Assembly (NCBI RefSeq): GCF_963675165.1
Contig: NC_087393.1
Location: forward strand, 2,919,502-2,983,501
Reading direction: 5' to 3'
Source: Halichondria panicea
Lineage: Eukaryota; Porifera; Demospongiae; Suberitida; Halichondriidae
Length of the DNA: 64,000 nt
The notes under the pieces are model-generated. The model searched no databases and was not told where the DNA came from. It saw only the letters and a list, made by a program, of their open reading frames with translations. Shown in pieces: positions 31,254-45,800 of the stretch. A program made the translations under genes and the position numbers. The stretch's first letter is position 1. Each line of letters opens with the position of its first letter.

Positions 31254-32650
31254 TCAGGTGACTGTTTGGAATGTTCTCTTCTCTGAGTGTGCACCTCGTG
31301 GGTCTATTATCTCTGCTGAGTAGTGAGGGTCTTGCCGTAGTATTGCCTCGGTCAGGGGCGCGGTTATTTTGGTGGAGGAGAGAAACTCAGTGTCAGTGGA
31401 GACGGCCAATGCGATGCCACCAAGTCTGGCAGGCAGAACCAGGAGGTTACGCTCGATGTCGTTTGGGGGGCTTAGGCAATGGCCGAGATTCGGCATTGTA
31501 CGAGTGAGAAATGACCATTTGCTGCTCATTCCGTGGCTCGAGTTCGTCAGCCCAGCCCTGACTCTTTAGTACCAAGGGCTGCTCCAAGGTAGGGTCTGCC
31601 TTCTGAGGTGACGTTCACGTAGAATCAAGACAATTCACCTTCGAGAGAAGCCAGGTTTTGCTCGGGTTGGGGACTATGATATTAATTTGATCCCACCATA
31701 GTCCCAGCCCTGAAGCATCATCTGCATACCAGACTTGATTTACATTTTCTTGATCAAGGGAACCGGCATCACCAATGGGTCTCCTTGAGTGGTTCCTTCC
31801 TTACTGATGAGAGTGTCCCCATCAAGGAACAACTCAGACGGAGTGTTAATGAGGCAGAGGTCTGCAGAAGCAGACTTAAAGGAGGTGCATAGACGTCTCC
31901 CAGCAGCGCCACTGGTATTCAAGGCGGCAGATGTGGCATCTAGTGATTTGAAAAGAACTGGATGAACATGATTACATCGGGGTAAGGCCTGGAGAGTGTT
32001 TATCAATGAGAGTTCACCTTTTTCTGAATTGTGACAATTTCATCCAGCTGGAGAGTTCCCTGCTCAGATAGTAGACGAGCATCAGGTTAGCAAAGGAATG
32101 AGGGAGAGTTGCTCTTTCTTGAGTGGTGGTGTGATGCGGATACGGTGTTGTATTGTTCTTCCTTCTTCATTTAGGTATCCCTCTCGCCAGGTGTCCAAGC
32201 GCCTAGTGAGGCAAGAGGTATGATCTTTTTGTTGATTTACGAAAAGGCTTGCATGAGTGCAAAGGAGATCGACAAAGGACATTTCCATGGGGGACCTTGA
32301 AAACGTTCGTCCGTCCTCCAATGTACTGCTTCGGTGAATGCAGAAGGTCAGACAAAGGTCAGACAGCCCCCAAGTAAACACGGGGGGGGGATAAATTGAG
32401 GGAGTACCGTTTCCGCAAAATTGCATCCCCCGGCCTGGGCAGGGGAGTGTGAAGGAGATTCTGGGAGGCTTAGTGGGAGGTTGGCTGATTGAGACGGAGT
32501 AATGTTTGGCACAATGAGAGGTTGCACAGGTATGTCATTCGAAGCTGTCGGTGGTAAGGGCAGCGGGATTAGCACAGTTTCCCAGTCACTGTACATGTGG
32601 AAAACAGTTTTGACATGCTCTGGGTACTTGAGGCCTGGGTCAGGCACTGA
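31254..32650 (-). pseudogene. Reverse transcriptase remnant (EGTTQGDP family), copy 1
   Basis: On the minus strand: SELFLDGDTLISKEGTTQGD (RT block with the GTTQGDP loop) near 31800, QVWYADDASGLGLWW (catalytic YADD) near 31730, and LLVLPARLGGIALAVS near 31430, the thumb-side LPVRLGG motif. The homologous segments of 39590-40675 are in the same order. Frames are broken throughout. The family is a retroelement RT that I cannot place in a named clade; a non-LTR type is most likely. The 99-codon frame 32647-32348 upstream is proline-rich and may be its gag-like region. Confidence 0.75.
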
Positions 32651-33814
32651 TAACCATTCATTGCTAATGTAGATGATGTAGTGTTAATGAGATTCATAAT
32701 GTTTATTAATGTTATTCATTGCAAGTGAAGTCACATGTCCAAGGTACTTGCTTAGGTAGCTGCTGAAACTATTCTCCAATATCTTTAGCAACAAGGGCTT
32801 ACACGAATCTTTGCAACACACCAGTAAAAGCGTAGAGCGTTACGCGTTCCTTATATGGATTTTGTGTACACACTGTGGTCTGTTTTACTACTTAAATGTG
32901 TGAGCATTTCCATATAAGGAACCACAGTGCTCAATACTTTTATTCATGTGTTGCAAAGATTATGCAAACTCCAGTAAGAGTACTTGTTTAGGCCCTTAAA
33001 AGATAGAGTAGGTTGTCATGATTATGTTTCCAGCTGGGGAAATTAATATATGCCTTAGCTATGCTGGCTTCTTTAGCCACTCTAGAGGTAGGCTATGTTG
33101 TGTATCTCAAGAATGCACAGCTGGATCCTAGTACTTAGCTATGAGATGTTCATCTAGCCTTGTTTTTGAAGCTTGATCTTAGCTTCTTCGTGTACGCATT
33201 AGGTTTTGTAGTTCTTCTTACAAAACTGCCATGACGCCATCACCATTTATGGAACAAATTAGCATAATTGAATTAAGCTAATTAAACATTGAGCTTCATT
33301 TTGAATCATCATACACTGTATATTGCAAATAATACAGCATAGTGTAAATTTTGGTATTTAAAGGCTAGACCCGGGCCTTAATTACCCAAGAGTCTCTTGA
33401 CACACACACAGTTCAGACAGCGTCCCGTACGGTTGCATTTGCAGCACGTAATTCGAGTGTTTGACTGCTCCTTGGTTAGTCAGTTCAGTTCAGTATGCTT
33501 TCAGTACTAGTTTACGGCCAATAATTTTGCGGTTTTAATCGAGGCTTACTTCCAACGTACTCTATCTATGGTATGACTATGCTACTCGCTTTCTAGCCTT
33601 CTGGCTTTAGCTGTAGGTTTCCGTATATATCTTTTCTTTTTTCTCCGTGCACGCACATTCCTCTGTTGAAATATGACCAACCTGCTCTGTAGTCGACTGT
33701 ATGACCTTTGGTTGAGTTGCCTATAATACACAATCCCATGCCCACTTCTGCTTCTTATTAATTGTTGGTCACGTTAAACATAAACAACACAATAATTATT
33801 GTACAATAGTTTAG
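32651..33814. other. Spacer between the RT remnant and the PRPF31 3' end
   Basis: No coding signal recognised. GAATCTTTGCAACACACCAG and GTTCCTTATATGG near 32808-32856 are inverted near 32910-32965, suggesting an old palindromic element of about 160 bp. The rest is AT-rich. Confidence 0.45.
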
Positions 33815-36800
33815 TTAGATGGTTGGCTTTTGGCTTCGAAATCCCGCTGCGGATGAAAAGTACTTCTGGTTAGCCTATAGGGGAAGAAAGAAATAGACAC
33901 AACAGTCATGTAACAAGGGCATTTACCTCTTGAAGTCGTTTTTCAGCTGCCATCGGGTTAACAATTTCTAGCCCCTAGTAAAGAATGTTATACTAACTAT
34001 GTCACGTTACACAAGAGACTACTAACTTGCAAAGGAGTAAACGCAACGCTAGAAGCTGTTCCAGAAGTAGTACCCCTTACAGATGATTTTCCTCCAAACA
34101 CTTGTGCCTTCTGTATTTGTCTCTGCAACACAGACAGCAGGTAAAAGTAGTAGATAGTAATAGGGGTAGGCAATTATTATGCTGACTTTTTTGTGTAATA
34201 ATGACATCATCATGTGTAATACGTAACTACAGTAGACTCTCGTTAATCCGGTCACCAAGGGTGACCATGCAGCTTGGCCGGAATAGAGGTGGCTGTAGCT
34301 CACGAAATAGCCGCGGCTTAAAACGACCTTACCTCGAATCTAATGACTACTTTTGCAGGATAATGAATGTTCTCTATTTAAGTGTAATCCAAACCGTCAT
34401 ATCCGGCCGTAATATAATTATGTATAAAATTACATTGAAAACCTTGTTTGGGGTAGCCAGCACTGGCCGGTTAACGGAATAGCGAGTGGCCGTACTTAAG
34501 GGTGAGTTGAAGATGTGGCTTAACCACCAGTACCCTAAAAGCAGGGGGAGCGCACTGGTAATTCGAACAATCCATTCATCCAGCACCCCCCTCTCTCAAA
34601 TCTTGGCTACGCCCCTGGCCTGGTACCTATTGCAGGGGTGGTAGTGCGCATGCGCTTCAAATTATCCAGAATATGGGTAATTGTACTAAAACCTTAGTAA
34701 ATTATACCGGAAGTTAGTCCGTTTACTTTCCGTAATACTTTATCTCTATGACTAAGTTCTGTGAAGCTGTGGCTTATGCCGTCTATTGCGTTGATCTAGA
34801 AGGCTTGAACACTAGTTTTAAGACAGAAGATGCTCTCATCTACGTCTAGGATAGTCCTGGTCGTCTTCGCAAGTAGCAGTTTGAGGCACCATACACTTCG
34901 GTAAGACATCCTGACCCTACAACCATCATAGAGGTAGATGAGAGCCTCTTCTGGCTTCAGACTAGTGTGAAAGCCTTCTGGAACAACACAATAGAGAGCT
35001 AAGCTGATGTACAAAGATAGAAAATAGATGGGAGAAGAAAAAAGGGGATTTCCCAGATTCTGGAGAATAAACTAACGCATGTGCACTATCACCATGCAAT
35101 AGGTACCAGGCCATACTTTAATTGGCCTGGAATCGAGGCTAGCTAACACTAAGACTATAAAATCACATGAAATCAAGACAAATACAGCTGTAAGAGGCGG
35201 CTTACCCCCCAATATCAGCACAAAGCATCCGGCCTAAATGGTCGTCTCTTATAGCAGAGTTTTTCGAGCAGCTAAGTAAACGCTATCGTTCCAACTAATT
35301 AAAGGAGAAAAATGCTTAACCGCACCTGGAAAATTGCAGTAAATTGTGACGTCATCCATATCCGTTTCCAATCCCTCTAATAGACCTTTTTACTTAACTC
35401 AATGGAATGTGCTGACATTGCAATTAGTTTCCAATAACTCAATGGGGGACGGAAGTGCTGTTGCCACGCCCATTTTACTATCAAATGTGCATGAAAATGA
35501 TCACTTTAGTTGCAACTGCATTCTGTACTGACTGACATGTGTTTGATCTATTTATGCAAGACTGCATTGCAAAATTGAAGTTTTAGCTATTGAATGATGC
35601 ATGAGTGATTGTTAGCAAGCGCTCAGGAGAGGAGCTACCTGAACCCTCTGTGACCTTCCATGCAGTTTGCAAAACCAGCACGCAAATCAATAAAAAATTA
35701 ATGTTTATTTCTTTCATAACGCTAACTAAAAACTACTCTCTTAGGTGAATAGCTAGAATATAGTTCAGTATGCAGCTAACAAGCTAAATCTGGAATGCTG
35801 AGCTCAACTGGATCTTCAAGTAAGCTTTGAAGTAGAGTCAGGTAGGGGGGGTGCTCAAGCACCCAAAGCACCTCCCCTGCCTACGCCAATGTACATACCG
35901 AGGAGCCTACTGTAGACCTACATTATATGAGGCCGCATTTCAGGGCGAGTTTTGTGCAGCTAGCCAAACAAAATGGATTAACTACTTGCATACCAGGCTC
36001 TTCTCAGGCAAGAAACGAGGCTCCTACAAGTCAACGCTTACACTGGATTGCATATACAATGTGCATTGTACATAGTTCTACATTGATACATTTATACACC
36101 AAATAACTACAAATCAACGTGTTACAGGTTAGTCTGAAACCATGCAGCACAGCATACATTCACCTACCTGGAGTCTCTTGGAAATGGAGACTTGTGTCTT
36201 TTTGTCCACTGTGGGACCTCTCACTGGCCCAGTCCCACCACCTTTTCCTAGTTGCCCCGTAGTGAAGCCCAAGTCTTCCTGGTAGGCATCTTCTTGAATC
36301 TGAATCCACATGATAGAAGTACACATTAAAGGAACAAGTGATTTTCACAACACTTGAGTTAGCCGCACCTCTCCGAACGTCATTCTGTTAGCTTGCTTTC
36401 TCATTTCTGACTGGGCATACCTTTCTTTTTGTTTTCTCACACTGTCATTACAATTAAATGCATGGCTAAAGTAAAACAGATTTAAATCAACTCACCGTCG
36501 CCCTCCCCGTTTCTTTCTAGGGAGGTCATCTGGTTTAGGGAGGGGTTTGGGTGCTTTAACATGTGGAGGCTCCAAAATTTTATTAAACTTCATTCTTACT
36601 TCTGTAGCAAGCCCTATATTCGCAGAAACATCATATAAAAAGTAGCCATGCACATATCTAATTGATTTACTGGGCAAAACTTACTTTCGCCAATACTTCC
36701 ATCTGGACTTTCATGAAAACTATCTACCCTTGCAGCTAGTGTCGACTTAGCTGCTAGTAGTCTAGCTGCTTTCCTTCGAGCATCCTTCAAAAAATATTAT

Positions 36801-39800
36801 TACAATTAATACTTCAACGTTATCAACTTACTTGTGGCATATTTTGTACCATCTCCGAGTAGTAAATCACACCAGTATGAGGAAGAACACTAGCCGTTGA
36901 GAATCCAGCCAAAGTTTTCTTTTGGGCACCAACTACCTAATTATATTCAAAAGTGGTTTCAAAAAACTGCAATCAGATAGTTGTACACGTTTGCATGCTC
37001 TTCAAAACACTCACAAGGATGTTGCATGCCGGCATCTTGGACAAGGATGTAAGGCCACCAGCAATACCTATCAAGTACGTACATGTATATCAATGATATT
37101 AATACAATAATTATACTAACCCATTAACTTTGCTGCAACTGTGGGTCCAACTATTCGAGACAAATTAGGAGCCACCAAAGACATTCGAGACTCAACGTAT
37201 GCAAGGATCTTAATCTTATATGAGTTGATTTCAAGAGCCTGAGGAACAAACCATTCACACCATGCTGATAATAGCCACACCTTTACCATTTCACAAGCTT
37301 CAAGAATCTTTTGTAACTCGCCTTCTTCTAATCGGTGTCTGTGAGTGTGCAATCAGAAAATAAGTTGGATGCTGTTTGAACAAACCATAGATGAGTAGAG
37401 AGGGATTGGAAACGGAAGTACCCTCAAAGTACCATCCGTGTATCTCTGCGGTTTTAATCGAGGCTTACTTTTAACACGAGGGCTAAACATCAATAATTCA
37501 TGAGAATTGTTTGCTCTCTGTAAGGTCCACGAGCAGTTCTGCTGCTAAACATCAACTTTCATCTCATACTTGAGGTCATTTGGGACACAGGACACTATTT
37601 AGTTACACAGCCTTATAGCTATATTAAAGTAATATAGGAACACAAGCATGAAAAAGCGCTCTGTGTACCTCTAGCTATACTTCATGACAATTGAGATTTT
37701 ATTTTTTCGTTTCCAATTGATACCTACTATCAGAGGGCATGTGATTCAGTATAATGGGGGTAGCTCTGAGATGTATGCATTGGACACAATAGTTATAAAG
37801 AGATACACGGATGTAGACTTCATTGTAAAACATCACATGAATCACTTCCGTTTCCAATACCTCTCTACTCTATCTATGAACAAACTAAATAGTAAGACTG
37901 GTAATATTGGATTGGGATTGGCTGGCAGAAATTTCCCCCACTGGATACAGTACCTCTGACAACACTACTCGCCACCACTGACATGCACTACAGTTATACA
38001 TGAGGCCGCCAGCGGGTATAAGTAGCCCTTTGGTTGTTTGTCTGTTTGTCTGTTTGTAATTTGTGAGTCTGCTTACCTGGATGCATATAGCACTGCGGTT
38101 ACAGCATGGATAACCTTCACACAACAAGTTATTAGTTTTAACAATGGCAGATTTCGATGTTAAAGCTTCTAAAAGCGAACAAAAGCTAAGAAGCTAAGAA
38201 GAGCACATTGGCTAGCTCTACACGCGACCTTTACTCGATGTACATTTACATAATTATTTGCAGCAGAAGTGATCCTTTACCGGTCCTAGCTTTTTTTATT
38301 TTATAACCATCAGATCTATTTATTTATGTCATCTATTTATTTATGTCAACAGCCGAGGGTTAGTACTTTAGTGCTATATATAGCTATAGTAATTATAGTA
38401 ATGGTTCCAGGGTTCTGCCCAGGATTACTTGAGTGGTGGCTAGACCAGACTCACAACTTTCCACTTTAAATGATTTTGTGTCTGCAGCATGAGCAGCAAC
38501 TAGGACAGCAATACTTACGTGTGAAGCTAAAGTAACTGTGAGATACATAAAATATACAGAAATAACAAAATTTCCCGTAAAGTTTTTCACTGTGAACCGA
38601 TAAGTCATTGTACTTTTGACCAATAGTACTGCAGACTCAGCACACTATAAATATGTGCATGCTGAGAACAGCTACAGCTGTAGCTATAATATGCGCATGT
38701 TCTGACAACGGCAAATTGTGTATCTGTGTTATATAGATCTATGATTCTGAGAGCACAGGTATAACACAACAAATAACCGAGTAGTCTGATGCACGGGATT
38801 AGATACAACTTCCCTGTGCCAGCTGTACACCTGTAACAATTATTATCCTGAGTAGTGTAGGATTGTTGTGGTCTTTGACTGTGGTGTACACATGAAGGTG
38901 AAACATATCTATGAGTGAACGTTCAGCAAAGAGCTGGCTGTACAAACTAACATGAGGAGCAAGGAGATATTATCACTTTTTGCTGGACCCAAATTACAAG
39001 GCTATAGTAATACTGTGAACAATCCTTGGTAAGTAAGCTACTCTGACCTGTTGTAAGCGTGCCTGTGTAGCCTCAGAAGTTTCCAACAAATTACAAGGCT
39101 ATAGTATACTGTCAGTGTGAACAATCCTTGGTGTAAGCTACCCTGACCTGTTGTAAGCGTGCCTGTGTGGCCTCAGAAGTTTCCATCTGAGCTGGTCTGC
39201 CGTAGTGCTGTGTTGTCTAAAGGTGCCTGTGCTACTTCAGAAATCTCCATCTGAGCTGCTCTGACCTGCAGTAGTGTTTGGTCTCTGTGTTGTCCTGTTG
39301 AGCTAGCAGAGGTTTCACAAAACACAAGACTTGAAGTGACCTATCCTTGATGCAACATGGCAAGTGACCTCCTGCAGGCGTGCCTGTGTGATCTCAGCTC
39401 AGAAGGTCCCCATCTGAGCTGCTTTGACCTGCTGCCTGTGGCCTCAAGAGTCTCTGTGTCTTGTCTGAGCCTTCGTTCCTGAGTTGTGCCCATGCGCAGC
39501 ATTTGACGTAAAAGTCGGTAAAGGTTGGTAAAGCAATACTCACACTTCTACACCCTGACATTATGGCCGCCTCCGGACCGCTTCAAGCCTGTGGAGGCCA
39601 AGAAAGTGGCTGTGAGGCTACCATCCACGCCATGCGTCTCGCATTTAAAGAAGACAACACAGAGGGGCCCTACTGGTAGACGCAACAAACGCATTCAATA
39701 CTATCAACAGACAAACGGCACTACATAACATCAGTGTCATCTGCCCATCGCTGTCTTTCATTTTGCACAACACATACCAGCCCCCCCCCCATAAGATGCG

Positions 39801-42800
39801 TGATACCTGGAAGTGGAGAGATATCTTCGTCCGAGGGTACAACGCAAGGAGACCCTCTCGCCATGGCGATGTACGCCCTTGCAGTTAGGCCACTAATAGA
39901 CCATCTACAGTCAAGTACTCGCACAGTGAAGCAGGCTTGGTACGCCGACGATGCCACTGGAATAGGCTCCTGCAGCAAACTACGGATATTGTGGAACAAC
40001 TTACTAGAACACGGAAAAGGCTTCGGATACCATCCTAACGCCAGCAACCTTGTTGTGAAAGATAACCAGCTTGAAAAAGCGAAGAAAGCATTTGCAGGCA
40101 CAAATGTAAACATGACAACAGAAGGAAAACGCCACCTGGGTGCTGCCATTGGGAGTAGTGAATTCAAGGAGCTCTATGTGCGAGAAAAAGTAAAAACGTG
40201 GACCGGAAGTCATCCAATTGGCAAAGATTGCAACAACACAGCCGCATGCAGCCTACGCGGGTTTTACTCACGGCCTCTCAAGTAGATGGACATATGTACA
40301 AAGAACAATCCCTGACATCAAACATCTGTTCCAACCACTCGAAGATGCAATCCATCAAATATTCATCCCTTCGCTAACGGGCCGCCCTCCATGTTCAAAA
40401 CCAATCAGATATCTACTAGCCCTGCCGGTGAGACTCGGAGGTATGGGCCTAATAAATCCCACAGATATGTCAAACATTAACTTCCAGGCCTCAGAAAAGA
40501 TGACCGCACCACTTGTAGAGATCATGTTGTCCCAAGACCAGACAATAGATGTTGATGCAACAAATATTTCAGGAAGTCGATCCTCAAAGAACCACCCAAT
40601 CAAAGACCACATGGACATAAACATAGCCTGCTCTGAGGGCAATGTTCCCCAGCCCAGCAGCGGCGAAGAATAAACTTTTTAAACTTTTCATTTATTTCTA
40701 CATTACAAATTTCTACCATTACATGTGTGTTGTATTTTATTTGTAAAGGGTCACGATTACAAAAAACAAATATCGTGCCGGTCCATGACAGACAGACAGA
40801 CAGACAAAAAATTAATTGTAACGTTTATCACAAGGAAGGGACTCGCTTCACTCGCCCCAATTAATGTGACGTACATGCGTTCATGTACATTACTACAGAA
40901 TACATACCCTTGAGTGGTGGAAGCTGTCACAGACACTACCATAATTGTTGCAGCTGGAAGTACTTCACTCAGGTCAGCTCTCGTTACTTCTAACTCGTTC
41001 TGTAACAGCTACATGATTGAACACCAAAAGTAAAGTTGAGCTACAAAACTTAGCTCAATCATCAATACCTTAACTGTTTGTATATACTCCAATGGAGTAT
41101 GAACAAGTGATTCCAGCTCAGGAAATCTCTTGGAGTATTTATCTTTTATGAACTTGTGAATAGTAGCTATATCAATAAAAACTAGTTATTCTTTGATTAC
41201 AGAGATACATGTAGTCTTGGATCTCTAATCACAAAACATATGGCTTACTGGTCTCATTATCAATCTCAACTGCCATGTTGTTGGAATCAACTATCAACTG
41301 ATACTCAGGATCAGCTTCCACAGGTCCCACCACTGTAAAATGAAATCCGTAATACATGTAGATGAATACAAAAGCGTAAACTGGCTCACCATTGCTCTGC
41401 CTTGGATTCTCCAGAAAACAATCAATATTTCCCATCATATTCATTAACTGGGTGGTAGATAATACGATAACTGTAGTAAATACATAGAAAAGCCTGCTAA
41501 CATTGGAAAAGCAACAAAAAGCGTGGAAACAAGCAGCCGTATGTCAATTTAATACAATGTCATTAACAAATGGCACTTCAGCGAATGCAAAACTATCTGT
41601 ACATGCATATTCATGACGTTGCAGCGGGACTTAGCATACAGCAGAGAAACACGTGTTTGTTTCCACACTCTTTGGTACTTTCCCGGCCAATCATAGTAAA
41701 TAATTTATTCAGATTGCAAATGCAATATGCCATTGCTATATACTTCGCTCATTAGCCTTTATACTACTATACCAGGAAGGTAAGATCACACACAGCTAAG
41801 TAGATCTTGAGACTGAGAGGCCAGTTGAGTTTGAGCTTTGTTAAGCCACGCATATTCAACTTTCTAAATTCGCTCTTTTGGTAAGAATCACCCTAATTGA
41901 AGAATCATTCTAGATCCACAATTCTTTTACATCTTCAAAGAAGCACCATTTCCAGTTAATTTTGTGTGTGTGCTATAATTAGAACCTTTACAGTATAGGA
42001 CTATAGTTGTTCTCTGCATATACATCTTCAAGGGCAAACAGATCCACACAGAGAAAGTTATAATTATGCTGATCTTGGTCCAGCAAGGAGTATAGTCTAA
42101 CTATAGCAAATAATTAAAAACTTGCTTTTTTCACTAAAATTAATAGTCAACATGTGGCATTTAGCTACTGCGCATGCTCAAAGTCTTCATTATGGGTGGG
42201 CGTATAATCGAGTCAAAATACCCTTGAGCAAGAAGTTCGAAGCAAAAGAGGGGATGGGCATATTTTCGCGAGGGTACATGTACGGTATTTGAGTTCCCTT
42301 GTAATTTTAGATTCTGCCTGCATGCAGCAAAACAAAAATGTTATCATGATATAATGTGTATATAAAAGCTATAATGTTATGTAGCTTTGGCACGTCTACC
42401 GCGGCATCAGCACATGCAGAGCTTTGGCACCTCCCGAGGCATCAGCACATGCAGTGCTTTCAGTATGCCTCAAGGTGTAGCCGCGAGAGGGATACAGTAA
42501 AGCTGACTGTGTGTGTTTGTGTGTGTATTCCAGCTGTAACTGATCAACGGTTGCAATGCGACGAAAAGTAACAGCTTCTATAGACTTCTGGCCACGTTCT
42601 CTTGGATTTTGGTTCGTGGATTAGCAATTAACTAAAGCTTCTTTCTCGAGTTATGGCTAGTTTGATTCACATTGAAGGCTGTTGCAGTCTCTTCAGAATC
42701 TTTCATAGCATCATCTGTTCGCACAAACTTTCTATTCAACATAATTATGAGTTAACCTTGCACTAAAGCGCTAGTTTTTGTTAACTACAAGAGTCAGAAA

Positions 42801-45800
42801 GAGCTGCCAAAGAAGCTAGCTATTATATAGTAGCCATTATTAATGTTTATGAACTTGCAAACACCCTTATTCCTGGATGTAATGGGCATGCGCGCTCAAT
42901 ACGTGTAAGAGAATCCATTTTGAACCCCAGATCCTGGCAAAATCAATTTTCTTCTTTGTTGTGAGGTCCTGGTAAGTCACAAACCTGATAACTCTTTTTA
43001 GACTGCTTGTTATAGATACCTTAATGTTTCTATTATAGACGGGTAGTAATTTTAGCGTTTTCAGATTATTCTCTGTTTTTATGGTACTAATTTTGCGGAT
43101 TTGTTATGATTATGATGTACAAGTATGAGTTTCAAGGTTGAATGGAAAGTTTGGAGTTAGATACAGATGAAAAAAGGGCTAGCTTGCTTAGGATACTCTC
43201 AAAAGTACATTACATTATACAAAAGTACATTAGAAATATATATATATTTTTTTAAGATTCATAATTTTTTATTTGCGTTTTATTATTAGCGCGTACTTAA
43301 TTTAGCGTTAATTACTAAAATTCGCTAAAATTAGTACCCGTTTGACAATAAGGTACTATACTTTCTGTGATTGAATTCTGTGATTAAGTATTATTTAGAA
43401 CACACCTAGCCAAGATTAAGTGTTTTAATCTGTGTGCCGAGGATGGCCTCGAGGTTAACGTGGTGCTCGAGGCGCAGCCGAGAGCATTACGTAACCGAGA
43501 GGCCATCCGAGTGCACCAGATTAAAACACGTGACTTGGCTAGGTGTGTTCTAAAGGATTTAGTGCTGTCACGTGAGCTCTAGCCTCGTGGCAGCTATGTC
43601 ACGTGAGCTCTAGCCTCGCGGCAGCTAAATCTAGCTACATTTTAAATCAGTTGCTGGTGGCTAGCTAGCTAGCTAGACGTAATAGCAAGTTTTAGTAGGT
43701 TTGTAGATCCAGTAACTGATGCAAAGGAGAAGGAGATACTATCTAAAGCTATCTGGACTGACTGGGCATGTTCTCGACTTATTTCTCATGCTGACCAACA
43801 GTCCCGATCCCACTATACTACTGGATATGCCTCCAGCTGATCTGGCTTACTGGATGGGAAACTTTGTGCGCAAACTATATGGCAATGAGTGTCTGGTTTG
43901 CTCTTTTGGAAAGCTATGATATTCGAAGCACCTTTGATGAAACGATTATATGGATCTGGCTTAGGTACAGGTATGTACATCTTCGAAGCAAGCTGAGCCT
44001 ATTTCTTCAGACGAAAAAACGATGCTATGATCAAGTCAGCAATTTGGTACACATGAAACAAGTCGAAACAATAACATTCAACTTTCTAATACTTTTCAGC
44101 TTTGCTTCAATCTGCTTGTATTATTATTATATTATGATGACATTCAGATTCAATCTGCTTGTATTATGGTTGTTTGATAAAAAGTGTGCATTAACAAACC
44201 AACTTAAAGCACACTTAACCAACTTAGAGCACACTTAAGTGTAGATTAAAGTTATTTAATCCATGGTCACCTGACTGCTTTCAGATAAGCTGATTGGCTG
44301 GAGATCATGTGATCAGCACTAAACTCTTTTTAGACTGCTTGTTAGAGATACTATTTTCTGCAATGTGCTCTATTATCGATTAATTTTGATGAGTACATTA
44401 TTTTCGATTTGTATTACTCGTTACTGTGTTTCAATAACACTTCACTTTTCTTTCAATAACACTTATTTCGTCAATTTGAAATCACATTGCAAATTATTTA
44501 CCTCTTCTATAACACTTAATACTTTGAGCAAAAGCAAAAACATGGCGAGAGGCATTAGCAAGCGCACGCTTGCAACATTTGTTCAAGTAGACATAACTCG
44601 AGAATCAAGTGTTATTTTGCAAATCCACAAATTAAAATTCAAGAAAATATGACTAGAAGCCTATAGAAACTCTTCCTTGCACTTCATTGATCCTTGACTG
44701 TAGCAGTATACACACACACAGACACACACACACACACAACACACACACACCGTATACCTCGCTTGCGCATCACCTATGTACTTTCATCCCCACAAAAAGA
44801 CACACCTTTTCACTTCCTGATAATTGTGCTACTGCAGAGATGGAGTCATTCTCATCTTTCAAAAGATCCAGTGATGCTTCTATTGACTCTACAATTTCAG
44901 TATCACCCTATACGAGAAAAATGCAATCACATGTATGCAGTAAAGCCACTTACACCGCAAAAAACCACCTGACAATGAATAATTTACATAATTATAACTT
45001 CACAATAAGGGTCAGAAAGAATTAAACTTTGGCTCATGGCCTCTCATCGCGAAACGATTATAAAAAGGTGCTGCCTATACGGAGAATCAGTGATGTTTGT
45101 GAGGAACAATCGACTATTGCATGTAAAGTACGTAGCCCTCAAATAAAAGTTTCTGTTCCATACCGTTCAATGGTGTTAAAACGTTCGCGTAGATAAGAAT
45201 GACAAGAAGCGCATCATACAGTATGGACGCATTTATAGTTAGCGCTAAGCCAGCCTAACTGTGGCTACTGTTAGCCAGTCAAGGAGCTATATTGACTGCA
45301 CTAGTGCTGTGCAAACTTTTTCGTGTTCATTTAGCAACGTTCTTGGAGCAAATTAACTAAACAAAACTTCATAGCTGCTATATCAAGCGTTCGTGGTCGA
45401 CCTTTTACATGCGTTGGTAAATTCTTTTGGTTTTGACACTGACGTAATGACAATTAACATTCCATGGACTAAAGTGCTCAGACGGTACTTCTAAGGAGCG
45501 GCTGACTCATGAGACTAAGTAGCTTGGTGGTAGAATACCTTACGTCACGATTGTGGGGTACATATCGCCCACATTTATAAAAATCCTTGTGGATCAAGAT
45601 TTTAACTGTACGCCCATTTCATTCTTTGCTGCCTCATTTCGGCTACCTTCTAAGTTAATACTGCATCTATGACAACAGCAAGGCCTGGGAACGAGGCTAG
45701 GATAGAAACGAGGCTAAGATAGCGTCATGTGGCAGTTATACAGTTTGATGTTTTATATGTTACTTGTGCAACGACATGGGTTCTATGTTGTGCTTTGGAG

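Noticed and set aside
34049-34303. 84-codon minus frame at PRPF31 exon 15
   Set aside because: It is out of frame with the conserved reading RQIQKAQVFGGKSSVRGTTS; only the latter continues the gene.
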